The notes under the pieces are model-generated. The model worked only from the letters and a program-made list of their open reading frames with translations, did not search any database and was not told the origin of the DNA. A stretch of DNA of 60,000 nucleotides from assembly GCF_026151205.1 (NCBI RefSeq), contig NC_087072.1:8803669-8863668 (forward strand), written 5' to 3'. Positions 1 to 10,840 of this stretch are shown piece after piece. The position numbers and the translations under genes are program-made. The stretch is from Bolinopsis microptera (taxonomy: Eukaryota; Ctenophora; Tentaculata; Lobata; Bolinopsidae). The first letter of the stretch is position 1. Every line of letters begins with the position of its first letter.

Positions 1-67
1 CAAAGGTCACGTGACATGGCCTTGATGACAGGTCACAACAGTTTATTAAGTCCTAAACATGTTTCAG

Positions 68-3000
68 GAAACTACCTGCAGAGACAAGTCCTTCCTGTGG
101 ACGCACCAGAATAAGAAAAACACTAAAGGAACATTCCCTCCCTGCACAGGTACAGTAATTAATCATCCCAGTGGACTGTTTCTTTATAAATCTATAATTG
201 ATCACTCTTCACCATTACTCTTCTACACAGACGCTGCTATTTTTAGATCTATAACAAGGCTCGGACCTATCAACACATTCTCCGAGCAATTTGGAGGAAA
301 AATGTGGAGGTCAGCAATTTAGCACCCACTGTTATGTCGTCCATGTCACACCACAACCAGACACCAAACTCAGAGCTGGCAACTAGTTCTAGATGGAACC
401 ATCCCAAACACCACCTTGCTGAGGCGGGTTCTGAGGAATGGTGGTGGAGGACTGTGAACCAACTTAAACTATTCGTTAGGACAGTCGACTATTTGAAAAT
501 GTGCAGCTGCAGCAGAAAAAATAACAAGACAAAACATATTGCTCTCGCGTTCAGTTTATAAAGGCCTTGACTCTGTCTTGACTCCCTCTTTTAACAGTTT
601 CGGTGTTAGAATGCGTGGCAGGCGTGAATATGAACAGGAAATTCCTGTTCATATTGTTGCAGAAACGGTTAAAAAGTTCCGTCCAAGGGTTTCAAAGTTG
701 GTTAATTAGTGTACAAGAGTACTTCGAGTCTGAGGAATTTTCTAGAGCTGTTAAACAGACCCTCATCTGCCAATATTTGCAAAAAACCTAGTTAAACGTG
801 GTCAATATTTAGGAATGGCAGGCTTCTCCTTCATTCTATAGAAATTTTGGCACTATCAACGAAGCCCGACTTAGAATTCGACAGTGGACTTCTACAGAAC
901 ATAGAAAAATAATACAGTTAATTAGGGTAAAGATCAAGGTTAGGATAAGGAATGTGTTGGATTCCGTAGATGTTCCAGGCCTCTTGGACAGTGCCGAAAT
1001 CTTTCTTTTTGTTAATTCTTCTCTTTTCAGAAATGATTGCACCGAAAGCTAAGAAGCTAAAAAACCAAGTAACAATCGGAGCTGTGTACTGTGAAAATGA
1101 GAGTCAGGTTAGACCTATTTTATGTCAGCTTTAAAATTTATCAAAGTTCTACAGATCTTTTTAAACGCAAAGAATGTTATAAACAGTTTCATACTTTCCA
1201 ATGCCAACAATTTTAGCAAAGATAACTGGGGAATGTTTCAGAAAGTACTGATGGGGAAGGCTGTGGAAAGTTTCCTGAAAGACGACCTCTATATCGCATG
1301 TCTTACCGATGGAAAATGCGAGGTGAGTTTTCGTACGTATAATAGAAAAATAGAAGTCAACATAAAAGGATAGAAAACGTTACCTACTCACTATGTTTAA
1401 ACAGTAATGAAATGTGACACTGCCTCTTGCTCTTTTTAAAATTCCCGTTAACTGCCTCACCTAAAATATGGTCAAATTATGGATTGAGTAGGGGCGAGAG
1501 CTACAGCTCTAAACTTCAGCTGTGTGATTTGCTGATTGTGATCACGTGATCACACCTTCCCCTCTCAGATGGACTCAGTGGACTGTCAGTACAAATCTAG
1601 CAAACAGAATATCCAGCTGACATTCACCGTGAAGCAGACACAGGACATGTTGGACAAAACTATCCTTAAAGAGGTCAAAACTAAGGTTACGAAAAGTGTG
1701 AAGGCAGAAACGTTCACCTTGAGGTAAAGTACAATCTATACTTCAAAAGAATGTTTAATTTCGGTCAAATTGATAAGCTTCTTTTTTGGTACGGAGGAAG
1801 AATGATCTTACTGAAATGAAAACAATTTCAGTATCGATGACAGCAAGAGGAGGAAGAAGAGAGCAACGACCCTGTCAGCAGAAGCAGACTCTCTGGAGAC
1901 GGTGGACGAGGTGACCTGCGAAGACGATGAGGTTGTTGAGGACGGAGTCTGTGGTACGTGTAACTGTGTTGGAATAATTCACCGGTACAATTATACCACT
2001 GAGCTGTATTGACCATAGCAATGTGCTGTTTAGTTGTCTTCTGAAAAGCGAAAGTTGTTAACACACTACAAAACAAAAGTAAGGCCTGGAATTTGGCCTG
2101 GAATTTGTGTAAATAAAACCCAATTCAAGTTGTGTCGTAAAGAAAGGCGGACGATAAGTCCCTCCATGTCAAACTTTGCCAGAACCAAATGTTCACAACA
2201 CTTCGCACCGCCACCAGACTCCAATACTCCAACATAAGAACCAAACACCGCAGCAAATAGTCCACTCAACTAAAGTGTTAAAATCAGACCTGGACCTTCG
2301 GCCTTCGTGTACAACGTGTATGATCCGGCAAACTTTCGAATATACGTGACAAAATAACAAAAACTTAATGAATTAGAACGGTTTCCCACCGGAATATTAA
2401 AGTACTAAGTAAACAATGTGTGTTGACACGTCAGCAGCTAGGGAAAGGTAATTTCCTAAATCGCTGTTGCTTGCGACCACAATTTCAAATACAGTGTAGC
2501 CCAGACAACCAGATGAAGTATTTTATGTAGATTTGCGGGCATTAAATTATCTGAACTATTCACGTAGTTGTGTGATGGTTTCTACATACTTTTTGGCTGG
2601 TCATAAGGCACTAAACAGCTGTACCGACAAACTCCGTTTAAACAGTCTGAGAACTTATCGTTCATTTTAACTGTGCCTTAAGTAAAACCACCGTGCTTTT
2701 AAAACATTTTACCCTCAGTAAAATGCCCTGTTTTAAACCTCTTTACCCGCAGTGAAATGCCCTGCCGGTTACAAGACAGTGGACGGGGCTTGTGAAGCGT
2801 GTGAGATAGGAACCTACAACGCAGCCGAGGGAGCTACAGAGTGTATAGCGTGTGATGGAACCAAGACCACCTACGGTACAGGGTCTACTAAAGCTGACGA
2901 GTGTTATGAACTCTGCACCGTACCTGAAGTGAGTATTGTAAGAGCCTCGTGATCTGGGTTCACTTAGAAGTTGGCAGCATAGTTGTTGGTGGTCGGGACT

Positions 3001-4616
3001 CGGGCACCGTAGTCCAGCAACTGTTCGTACCTTACTACCTACAACTTATTACAGCTACTTATACAGCTACTCAGCTACTGTTATATACAGCTACAGCAAC
3101 CTACAACCTACTAACAAGAAATGTTGGCAATGGAGGCTATTTTTTATCAACATCAAAGCGAGATTCAAATTGCAATTTCAATTATTTAGACTATTTCGGA
3201 GGCTACAAGAACAATTATACGAAATATTTACTGTAATTATACCATATCCCATTGAAATCAACGGTTGTAATAGTGCAGATGTGACGCAGGTCGATTATTC
3301 CTAGTTTGATTTCCGAGGTTGAACAAATAAGACTTCACTACTGGCTGAGAGTTGGATGATATTATTCGCACACCGACGGCGATCAACAATTTTACCTAAA
3401 GTTGATTGGTCAATCGTTGTCACGTGTCAGAATATACAGGGTGGGCTAAAAGTCAGTACCCATACGTTGGCCTTAATAGCTCCGCCGTGTTTTATATTTG
3501 AGAGCTGTTGCTTTGCAGATGGCAAACTGTACTTACTGGTTCGAGGATTCCGTCGTCAAAATTTGAAAATTCGAATATTTTAGACCACGCCCATTCAATA
3601 TTAAAACACCTATATTGTTTTCTCTGAACATGCTGAACGCCTAATGTTTTTAGAGACGGTAGATTATTAAATGTTGCATATGATCTGAAAACATGAGGCA
3701 AAACGGATTAGAAATGACGAAATTATCAAGCATTTTCTGTATCTCGTTAACAATATTGACTGGGTGATTATGTGACACAGTGACACGACAACTTAATTGG
3801 GCACCCTTAACAATTCCCATAATGTTTAACGGGGTAGTTAACGGGGGCACCTTATCACGTGATTAAGTAAACCAATCACCTGATCACACGTAATGAATAA
3901 ACTCGTTATGCTTCATATCTCGGTCATCTGAGAAGCTACAGTTCTAATTCTTTCAGGACAAACGTAATTCGAATGGCCAAACACAATTCAATAACATTTA
4001 GCTTGATCCAATTATCCAAACTATCAAATAAATGTGAAAATGAACCTCCATTTGAAAAAAATGAACGCGAATATTTTTCGAGTTGACAAATTCCTCGAAC
4101 CAGTGGTGGTACTAAGTCATACCAGAAAGAAGTATTTAAATTGGGCACTCAGTGACTGAGCTATAAAGGCCAACGTATGGGTACTGACTTTTGGCCCACC
4201 CTGTATGTATCAACTCCCCTACAGTCAAGCTATTAAAGCAATCCTGTTCATTTAACAATATTATGTAGGCCATGGCTTGGTCGCTTTACCTACAAGAACT
4301 AAAGACAAGTGAACCAGCAAATGAACGGGAACATTACTGATAAGCATAAGTACCATCACTAGAGCACTAGGTACATGGTACCTAACACCTCGTCACGGTG
4401 AGAGATATGACACTAATACGTCACTAATACGTCATTAATACGTCACTAACCACACCCTACCCCAGATAGCAGTCGGGTCCCTGAACCAGGAGGCTGGGTT
4501 CAAAGTGGAGCCGACCTACACCCTGACCCTGACATGTGACGAGACTTACACTGCCAGTGTTGCTTCCTTCCAGTGTTCAAGTTACTCGGCTGAAACTCAC
4601 AAGTGCATCGCACAAA
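68..4616 (+). other. Receptor module 1: Sushi end, domain X1, GCC2/GCC3 knot, Sushi
   Basis: Exon 68-149 holds the last two Cys of a Sushi (TCRDKS...FPPC). Domain X1 spans exons 1031-1107, 1242-1322, 1569-1723 and 1832-1953. It shows a YC...CLTDGKC core and then a Lys-rich strand-helix-strand-like stretch. Exon 2753-2928 is a typical ephrin-receptor-like GCC2/GCC3 knot (CPAGYKTVDGACEAC, IGTYNAAEGATEC). Exon 4466-4616 completes a Sushi whose first Cys (LCTVPE) sits at the end of the previous exon. X1 aligns along its length with X2 in module 2, but X1 is cut by two extra introns (150-1030 and 1108-1241). I do not recognise X; it could be a small alpha/beta fold. Confidence 0.75.
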
Positions 4617-7600
4617 GTAAGTTCCTTTACCTTTTAAGGTACTTTTTTACGGTAGAGTTAATTTAATTTAGGGAGAATGAATTTCAGTAGAATGAATTTT
4701 TAATATGAAAAGAGAGATATTTGACACGTGAAAATTACGGACAATGAGTCAAAAGAACACATTATGTGTTAAGTGAATTAGAAATGAAAGATTTCGAACG
4801 ATACTTGAAACTACGAAGTAAGCACAGCTTACACTGTACAGTAAAATATCGCTATCGACAGCTCACAATAGGATTAGCAATGAATTTAACCAATAACGAT
4901 AAACTTATTTATCAATGAATACCATACCCTCACCTACATTGCATTAGCTCATCAGTTTATCAAATTATCGTATTTCATGACAATATCAGTGGCTGCTGAA
5001 CTAGCCAAAATGCCTATACAGGCCCTGTATAAGGCAGATCGCATAATAAAATTGAGTATAGTGATATAATAATATAGAAAAAATGCGGCATTTAGTATGC
5101 AAACATTTTGAAGGATCTGTTTTAAAAATGTAATAGGATCATATTCAAGGTATACACATGTATAATAAACATAAAAGCTGTCTACAAAATGCCTCTATCA
5201 CATTCTCCCCACTAAATTAGATTATCTAATTACACCCTATATAGCTCTATACTCTGGATTATTCAGGTCCTAATAATGAATTTTAAAAGGCAGCATGTGA
5301 CGTCAAATAAATTAAATGTGCGAATAATTAGATTTTTTATCTCGATATTTTACTGGGCGGATCCAGCCTGAGGTCCTCAGGTAAAAATAATTAACGTGGT
5401 GTAGCTATCCAACAGGTTGTTCCCACCGCCCGACAGTTGCGGGGCGATGCCAGATGTGCAAATGTTTGTAGAATTTTCAATTAATCTGAAGAAGATCGCT
5501 ACGAAAAAGTCGTCCATTCATGCTCTTATATGGGTCGCATTTTGATGATCAGTATTAATGCCCTGGAAGATAATGCGTATAACATACCTAGATATCAATC
5601 AGTAATTTTATAGCATCAGTAATCATTGATAAGAATATTAACGTACTGTGTTGACTCTTCATGGGCATATTAGAAGAGGATTGTCATTATATAGCCCACT
5701 TTTGACCGAAGAAATTTTAAGAGACTTAAAGCAAAGACGCTCGGAGCGGTTTCCAGACTCCGTAATATAGATGTAATAAATGTTCACCTAACCGGTTGTA
5801 ATTTGCAAGGTTCAAATTGTGCACGAATAACATTATGCATGGTTAATATCATGTACACCTTACCTTCGTTAGGCATGGGGTTTTTTAATGTGACAGTGAA
5901 GCACCATTCAAAATCGTTTTGTACAAAATTCAAATTATAAACTTACCTCGTTTTAATTTTACAGTGGTTAAGTTAGTTGACTCTTATGGTCGTGCAACCG
6001 AGTCAATAAATTATTTTTCCAGACAATATTTTTCTCTAAGAGAGAGAAAAAAATACCGAGAATTTTGTCTAAAATTGTGCTCATAGTGCTCTACAAGTAC
6101 AGCGGGTGAACCAGAAAATTATAAACTTCTAGCTCGACGAACCATATGTACAAAGTTAGCATGTACGAGTTTCTTTATGATTTTAACGAGCTGGTCAAAT
6201 AGGTATAGTCACATGACCATGTCGGAACTATTTAATCTGACCCTGAACTCTAGTGCAGTGCAAATCGGCGGATCTGGCTATAGAGAACGGAGTAATGTCC
6301 GGAGCTACAGCGCCCTACGAGCAGGGAGAGAAGGTCAGCTACAAGTGCAATGATGGGTTCAAGTTGGTGGGAAACAGTGAGCTGACGTGTAACAACCGAG
6401 CGTGGAGTAACGCCGCTCCTCTTTGCAAAAGTAAGATATGTTACAGTTAGGGCGTGAGGAAGTAACGAACTTGTATCAACTGTATATTGACAACTCTCAC
6501 CAGTTAGTTCGAATTGATTGATTATTCAGAGGAAAGTTTAAAATAATGAAGTAAAAAAATTAAAAGTTAAAACAACCCACTCAATCAGCTGTTAACGCGA
6601 AGTGCCTGCCATACGAAGTGAACCACGGCAAGGTGGACAAATCATCCGGCTCATTCGTTACTACTGAGGTGATAAGACATACTGATAAGGATCGATAATC
6701 ATGAGATCCTATTTCATCTTAATTGCGGTAATCTAGAAAGTTCTCATCCTAGAAAGGTAAACATCTGTTGAAATAATTCACACGCGCACTTGTGTAACCT
6801 CTCATCAAACTAATTACACTCCCTCACTAGAGCGTCAGTGTGGAATGTGATTACGGTTACAACCTCAACGGAACCAACCCCCGCGTATGTGAGGATGCAG
6901 GATGGAAAACAGATGCTCAAAATTGCGTTTACAATGGTAATTAATTACTTGTGATTTTGTCGCGGAAAATATTCTTAGTATGAAAAATAACGATTTTTTG
7001 TTAACCAGTGATAAGAGCGATTCCACCTTATTACAGGGGCCTTCGTGATATCGTAGATCAGATTACTACCGGAATCTAAAATTCTTACTAACAAGAGTTT
7101 CCCCCCGAACAGAGGGAACATGTCCGGGACTAAAGGCCCCTGTGCACGGAAGTACCTCATGTACTGGAAGTAACATTAAAGATACGTGCACTGTCTCATG
7201 TAACTCAGGATACATTTATCTGAGCGAAATTAAGGTAAACATTAACCACAACTCCTTGTGTTCCCGTGCCAAGCTGTTCATTAATACCTCCATCGTAAAA
7301 CGTAATTATATTAAAAAATATTAATATACAATTTTCCTGACATCTGTTATCCTACAGAAAGTGACCTGTCAAGAAGACCTACGGTGGAGCCACCAGTCCT
7401 TTACTAACAGTCAGGGAAACTTTGCCGCATGTGCTAAACAGGAGACCCCCAAGTCCCGTGTCTTAGAAGCAGAACTTTACCTGGACGTGGATTACTGTAA
7501 GACAGATCCAGAGAAATCAGCTGTGGTTGCTGCCTTTGAAACTTACATCAAGTCTGGTTCTGCGGCTGTGCCCTGTCTTACTGGCTCTAAATGCACGGTT

Positions 7601-9645
7601 AGTTTCTCTTTCAATAACTCTGCAATTAGTGGACTAGTTTGAGAAGATCAGTTTCAACATGATAACTCCTGACCCACCTTATCATGATTACATTAAGACT
7701 GTTCCTCTAAATTTGATTATCACCCACGTGTAAACGTCATTGTTTATACGATAAAATTAAATCATCTGAACACTTATCAGGTACAAAATACCAGCTGTAA
7801 GAATAGTGATGGATCGAGTGTAGTGAGCTTTGAGCTTCTGCAGACTGAAGACCTCTCTTCAGAAGACGCCTCCACTCTTACTTCCTCAGATTCAAGGCTC
7901 AAGGAGCTTGTCAGCACCGAAGCCATGACTTTTGAGTGAGTTTTGAGAAGGATATTTAAACTTTGAAATGAATGTAGTATTTAAAGTGTGGCATATCAGG
8001 GGATTTCATTGAACCGATTGCCATAACAAAAATAGTTTGATAATTTTGGACATAATTCTAAATTCAAGACTTTTCTCAGAGTAACAACATCAAAGAAGAG
8101 AGAGACTACGAGATTCACAGCTGAGGACGGCAGTTATACCGGGAACGTGAAAACGGCTTGTGAGGCTGGGTTTGCTCAAATCTCGGGTTCATGCAGTGAG
8201 TGATTTAATAGTAGAATAGTGTTAAGTGTTATCAACCTACCAGTACCATTTCATCAGTCTTAAACCTCTGTGAAGATAAGATTTGTTGCATTATTGATTC
8301 ATTACATTTGTCTAATCTTGCTGTAAAAGCCTCTTCAATATAAAAATATGAATTGAACGATGATCCATTTAAACCTCCTAATTCGTTTCATTTTCAGTCA
8401 CGTGTCCGGCGGGACACCACATCCCGGGGGGAGATATCCCGGTCTGTAACGCATGTGCGGTGGGAACCTACAGTACGGCTCCCAACTCTGTGGGCTGTGA
8501 GAAGTGTACCAGTGGCTCCACTACTTATGGTAAAGGTAGCACCACCAGTGGGGATTGTAAGAAACTCTGTAAGGTTCCTGGGGTGAGTTTATATGGGGAG
8601 AATTGTTTATTCTTCTGAAACTTTTCACTATCGAATACCCGCGAAAAGTTCATTGAAATGAACCGAAAAACTCGAAGTATGAAATTTCCGGATATTTTAG
8701 TTAGGGATCTCAGTTTGACGAACCTTTTCTCAGGTCACACACGGCAGCATGTCTCCTCCAACAGGATACAACGTAGCTCCCAACACACTCATCAAGATGA
8801 CTTGCGACATTGGGTTCGTTCTGCACACGGGAGAAGAGAAGTTTGAATGTAGTACCGGCATAGTTCCTACTTGCAAGGAAGATGGAGGTAAGAAACTTGG
8901 TTCAATAATTTCGTATCTCTGCAAATTAAAGAATTAGTGTCCACGGTGAGGGTAGGGCAAATCTGAAGTAACTGGCCCGAAATATGCAAGTATACATGTG
9001 CCTCGTTTATTAATTTACGCCTCCGATCAAGGAGGCATGGTATTCTTCTGGATTAACACTGATATGTTCAATAGAGACAGATCAAGTAAGTGATGGTGGA
9101 GGCTCCACAACAGTGATCATAGTCGTGGTTGTGGTGGTCCTTGTCGTGCTAGCAGCCGGAGTGATTGCTGCATTCTTCATCAGAAAGAGAAACTTGGTAA
9201 GAACTTGATTAAAATTTTATTTCATTACTGGAATTTGTAACTGAGATTGACTGATTTGCATTAGATTGCATTTAATTGCATTTAATTAGATTGCATTTAA
9301 TTGAAAGATTGAATGGCATGGATGAATGTATTGCGCACAGTTATTATTCATGATTATTGATTATTAAAATCAATCTGATTTCATACTCAGAATTGATGAA
9401 TTACCGACAGAGTGACTGAGTTAGAACTCTATTATAAATGTAGGATTAGCCAAATGTTGATCTAACATTAACATAGAATCGCACTCCTTTAGTTTGCATG
9501 TTGATTGTTGATTTACTCTCAATTCTAGAAGAGGGTAGGGCGTGGCCCTGAAACTGCAACTGTTCTGGTCAATAAGAAGGCTCCTACTAATGGCCATGGA
9601 AATGGAAGTGAAAATGGGGATAATGATTACGATACTAGAATTTAG
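68..9645 (+). CDS. Sushi / GCC2-GCC3 multi-domain single-pass membrane receptor, 3' part (5' end outside window)
   Basis: Predicted exons: 68-149, 1031-1107, 1242-1322, 1569-1723, 1832-1953, 2753-2928, 4466-4616, 6254-6430, 6589-6668, 6831-6936, 7113-7234, 7358-7597, 7781-7935, 8080-8195, 8398-8582, 8734-8887, 9075-9196, 9529-9645. Every intron has GT/AG ends and all phases join without a stop, which strongly supports the model. Order of domains: end of a Sushi, unknown domain X, GCC2/GCC3 knot, four Sushi units, second X, second GCC2/GCC3, Sushi, transmembrane helix, short cytoplasmic tail. No signal peptide is visible because the gene begins upstream of base 1. The layout recalls SVEP1-like extracellular proteins, but here it is membrane anchored. 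Likely a cell-surface adhesion or recognition receptor; the ligand is unknown. One or two splice borders may be off by a few bases. Confidence 0.8.
3437..4203. mobile_element. Non-autonomous mariner-like element in a receptor intron
   Basis: A 767-bp segment bounded by inverted repeats of about 45-50 bp. The left end reads CAGGGTGGGCTAAAAGTCAG and the right end is its near reverse complement, ending CTTTTGGCCCACCCTG. Both ends are flanked by TA, the target duplicated by Tc1/mariner elements. No transposase ORF is visible. It lies in the intron 2929-4465 and should be spliced out. Confidence 0.8.
4617..6253 (+). other. Large receptor intron, no gene seen
   Basis: AT-rich intron between two Sushi exons. 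I see no conserved coding pattern on either strand, only short low-complexity palindromes such as the TTTTCTCT/AGAGAGAAAA hairpin near 6030-6050. Confidence 0.5.
6254..7234 (+). other. Receptor Sushi units 2 to 4 (start)
   Basis: Exon 6254-6430 is one whole Sushi (QCKSADLAIENG...SYKCNDGFKL...LTCNN..W..APLCK). Exons 6589-6668 and 6831-6936 together form the next (CLPYEVNHGKV...VECDYGYNLNG...VCEDAGWKTDAQNC), split by an intron inside the domain. Exon 7113-7234 starts the following one (CPGLKAPVHGSTSC...CNSGYI), which finishes in exon 7358-7597. The four-Cys spacing and the Trp near the last Cys fit the family. Most domain borders use phase-1 introns, as expected for shuffled extracellular modules. 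Confidence 0.8.
7358..8887 (+). other. Receptor module 2: Sushi end, domain X2, GCC2/GCC3 knot, membrane-proximal Sushi
   Basis: Exon 7358-7597 encodes the Sushi end (VTCQEDLRWSHQ...FAAC) fused without introns to the first half of domain X2 (YCKTDPEK...CLTGSKC). Exons 7781-7935 and 8080-8195 complete X2. Exon 8398-8582 is the second GCC2/GCC3 knot (TCPAGHHIPGG, CNACAVGTYSTAPNSVGC). Exon 8734-8887 closes the last Sushi (VTHGSM...MTCDIGFVLHTG...FEC...TCK). Same domain order and same intron phases as module 1 apart from two introns, so the pair looks like an internal tandem duplication. Confidence 0.8.
9075..9645 (+). other. Receptor transmembrane helix and cytoplasmic tail, with stop codon
   Basis: Exon 9075-9196 encodes a short acidic/Gly linker, about 24 strongly hydrophobic residues (TTVIIVVVVVVLVVLAAG...) and then the stop-transfer cluster RKRN. 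Exon 9529-9645 encodes the rest of a tail of about 44 residues, rich in Asn, Gly and Asp, ending DYDTRI and TAG at 9643-9645. The final T-R-I fits a class I PDZ-binding pattern, by inference only. No kinase or death domain is present. Confidence 0.85.
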
Positions 9646-10308
9646 GTTTAAGTAAGTTTGCTGTTTAACGTGTGCTATTATAGCCGCTCTGAGCTGAACA
9701 GCTCTCTTCTGTGTGTCTTCAATGTTCGATGTCAAACTTATAGCACAGTGGATATTTCTAAATTCCATTATTTGTTTTTCTACAAGTCATTAAATCGCTT
9801 CATCTATCTTACAAAGTTCCTTTGGTGTAACATCTTGCATCGCTGATGAATAAGGTATCTGTGCTGCTTCACAACACGTGTACGCTGTCATGTTTATGTG
9901 AAGTATTTTAATGTTACAAGATACGAGTAAAAGAAGGAGGAGATTAGAGCGCCTCAAATTAAATAGATTAGATGTATTATATTATATTCCCAGTATGCGT
10001 TTGTAGCTGTAAACGAACTTTGGATTGTGGTTTGTAGGACCCTAAATGGTAGTACTAAATCCTCGTGCAATACAACAATGCCCCATATCACATTATTTTA
10101 CTGTAACTTGTTTTTCTTCAAACTCATGAAGTGAAAATGTCCCACACTCGTTGCATGAAAAAAAAATGCTGTATGTTCATTCACAGTTCACCCGATAAGG
10201 ATTTTTCAAATATATTTATATTTTTTGTTGCTTGATCAATGATCAATTTAGGAAAAAAGACGAACTATATTTTATTCTTTGACAACAAAATTCCTCAACC
10301 TATATCAT

Positions 10309-10314
10309 AATAAA
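10309..10314 (+). terminator. Candidate polyadenylation signal of the receptor gene
   Basis: AATAAA lies about 660 bases after the receptor stop codon. It is the first canonical hexamer I find on the + strand downstream. The interval 9646-10308 otherwise shows no coding pattern and is probably 3' untranslated sequence. Confidence 0.4.
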
Positions 10315-10460
10315 ATCTTTAGACATGTTACTGTCCTCATGCATCTTGATTTTTAAGTTTCTAACAGACTGTCCAAGAAGTTCCACCGGTCGGAGTCCGG
10401 TTGTGTATATCATCGGTTACTGTTCTTGGGTTCCTGGGTGGTTCCATTACATCTGGCCTC

Positions 10461-10786
10461 TCAGTTGGTTGTGGTTGTGGTTCTAGTTGTGGTTCTAGTT
10501 GAGGTTCTGGTTGTGGTGCTCGTGCTGGTTTTAATGCCGCAACCTTCAGCGATGACCTGCTCTTCCACAGTTCGACATAGTTTAGCGGCTTTTTCTTTAA
10601 AGTTCTACCTCCTATCTTGCAACCTTCGAGAGATTTTAAAGAATAATCCTTAAACCCCTTATAGTGATCTTATAGTAATCTTCTCAAACTTCTTGCAACT
10701 TGATTTTAACTTAGATTTTTCACTTGTAGTGAAGTAGTGAAGGTAACACAGGCCAACACGACAATGAGAAACAGAAAGAACCGCAT
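10461..10786 (-). CDS. Small secreted Thr-rich peptide, two exons
   Basis: Start codon at 10786. Exon 1 (10786-10724, 21 codons) encodes MRFFLFLIVVLACVTFTTS, a textbook signal peptide. A 119-bp intron with GT/AG ends follows in phase 0. Exon 2 (10604-10461) encodes about 47 residues with two Cys (LCRTVEEQ, EGCGIK) and a Thr/Arg tail of TSTSTTTRTSTR type, ending in TGA. The predicted precursor is 68 residues. The Thr-rich tail could carry O-glycans. I recognise no family; it could be a mucin-like, venom-like or neuropeptide-like small protein. A minus-strand AATAAA at 10276-10271 and a TATA-like site upstream support a real gene. It faces the receptor gene tail to tail. Confidence 0.55.
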
Positions 10787-10830
10787 CGTGATCGAACTTT
10801 GATGAATAGAGTTCTGGTCGATACCTTTGG

Positions 10831-10840
10831 TTATTTAAAA
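10831..10840 (-). promoter_or_regulatory. TATA-like box for the small secreted peptide gene
   Basis: The minus strand reads TTTTAAATAA about 45-54 bases upstream of the start codon at 10786. That leaves room for a transcription start about 30 bases downstream and a short leader. Spacing is the only support. Confidence 0.35.

Noticed and set aside
8353-8586. ORF of 77 codons overlapping the second GCC2/GCC3 exon
   Set aside because: Wrong frame; the cysteine-rich frame of exon 8398-8582 fits its neighbours in phase.
10426-10653. + strand ORF rich in Val and Leu
   Set aside because: Shadow of the Thr-rich minus-strand exon (ACC/ACA codons read in reverse give GGT/TGT/GTT).
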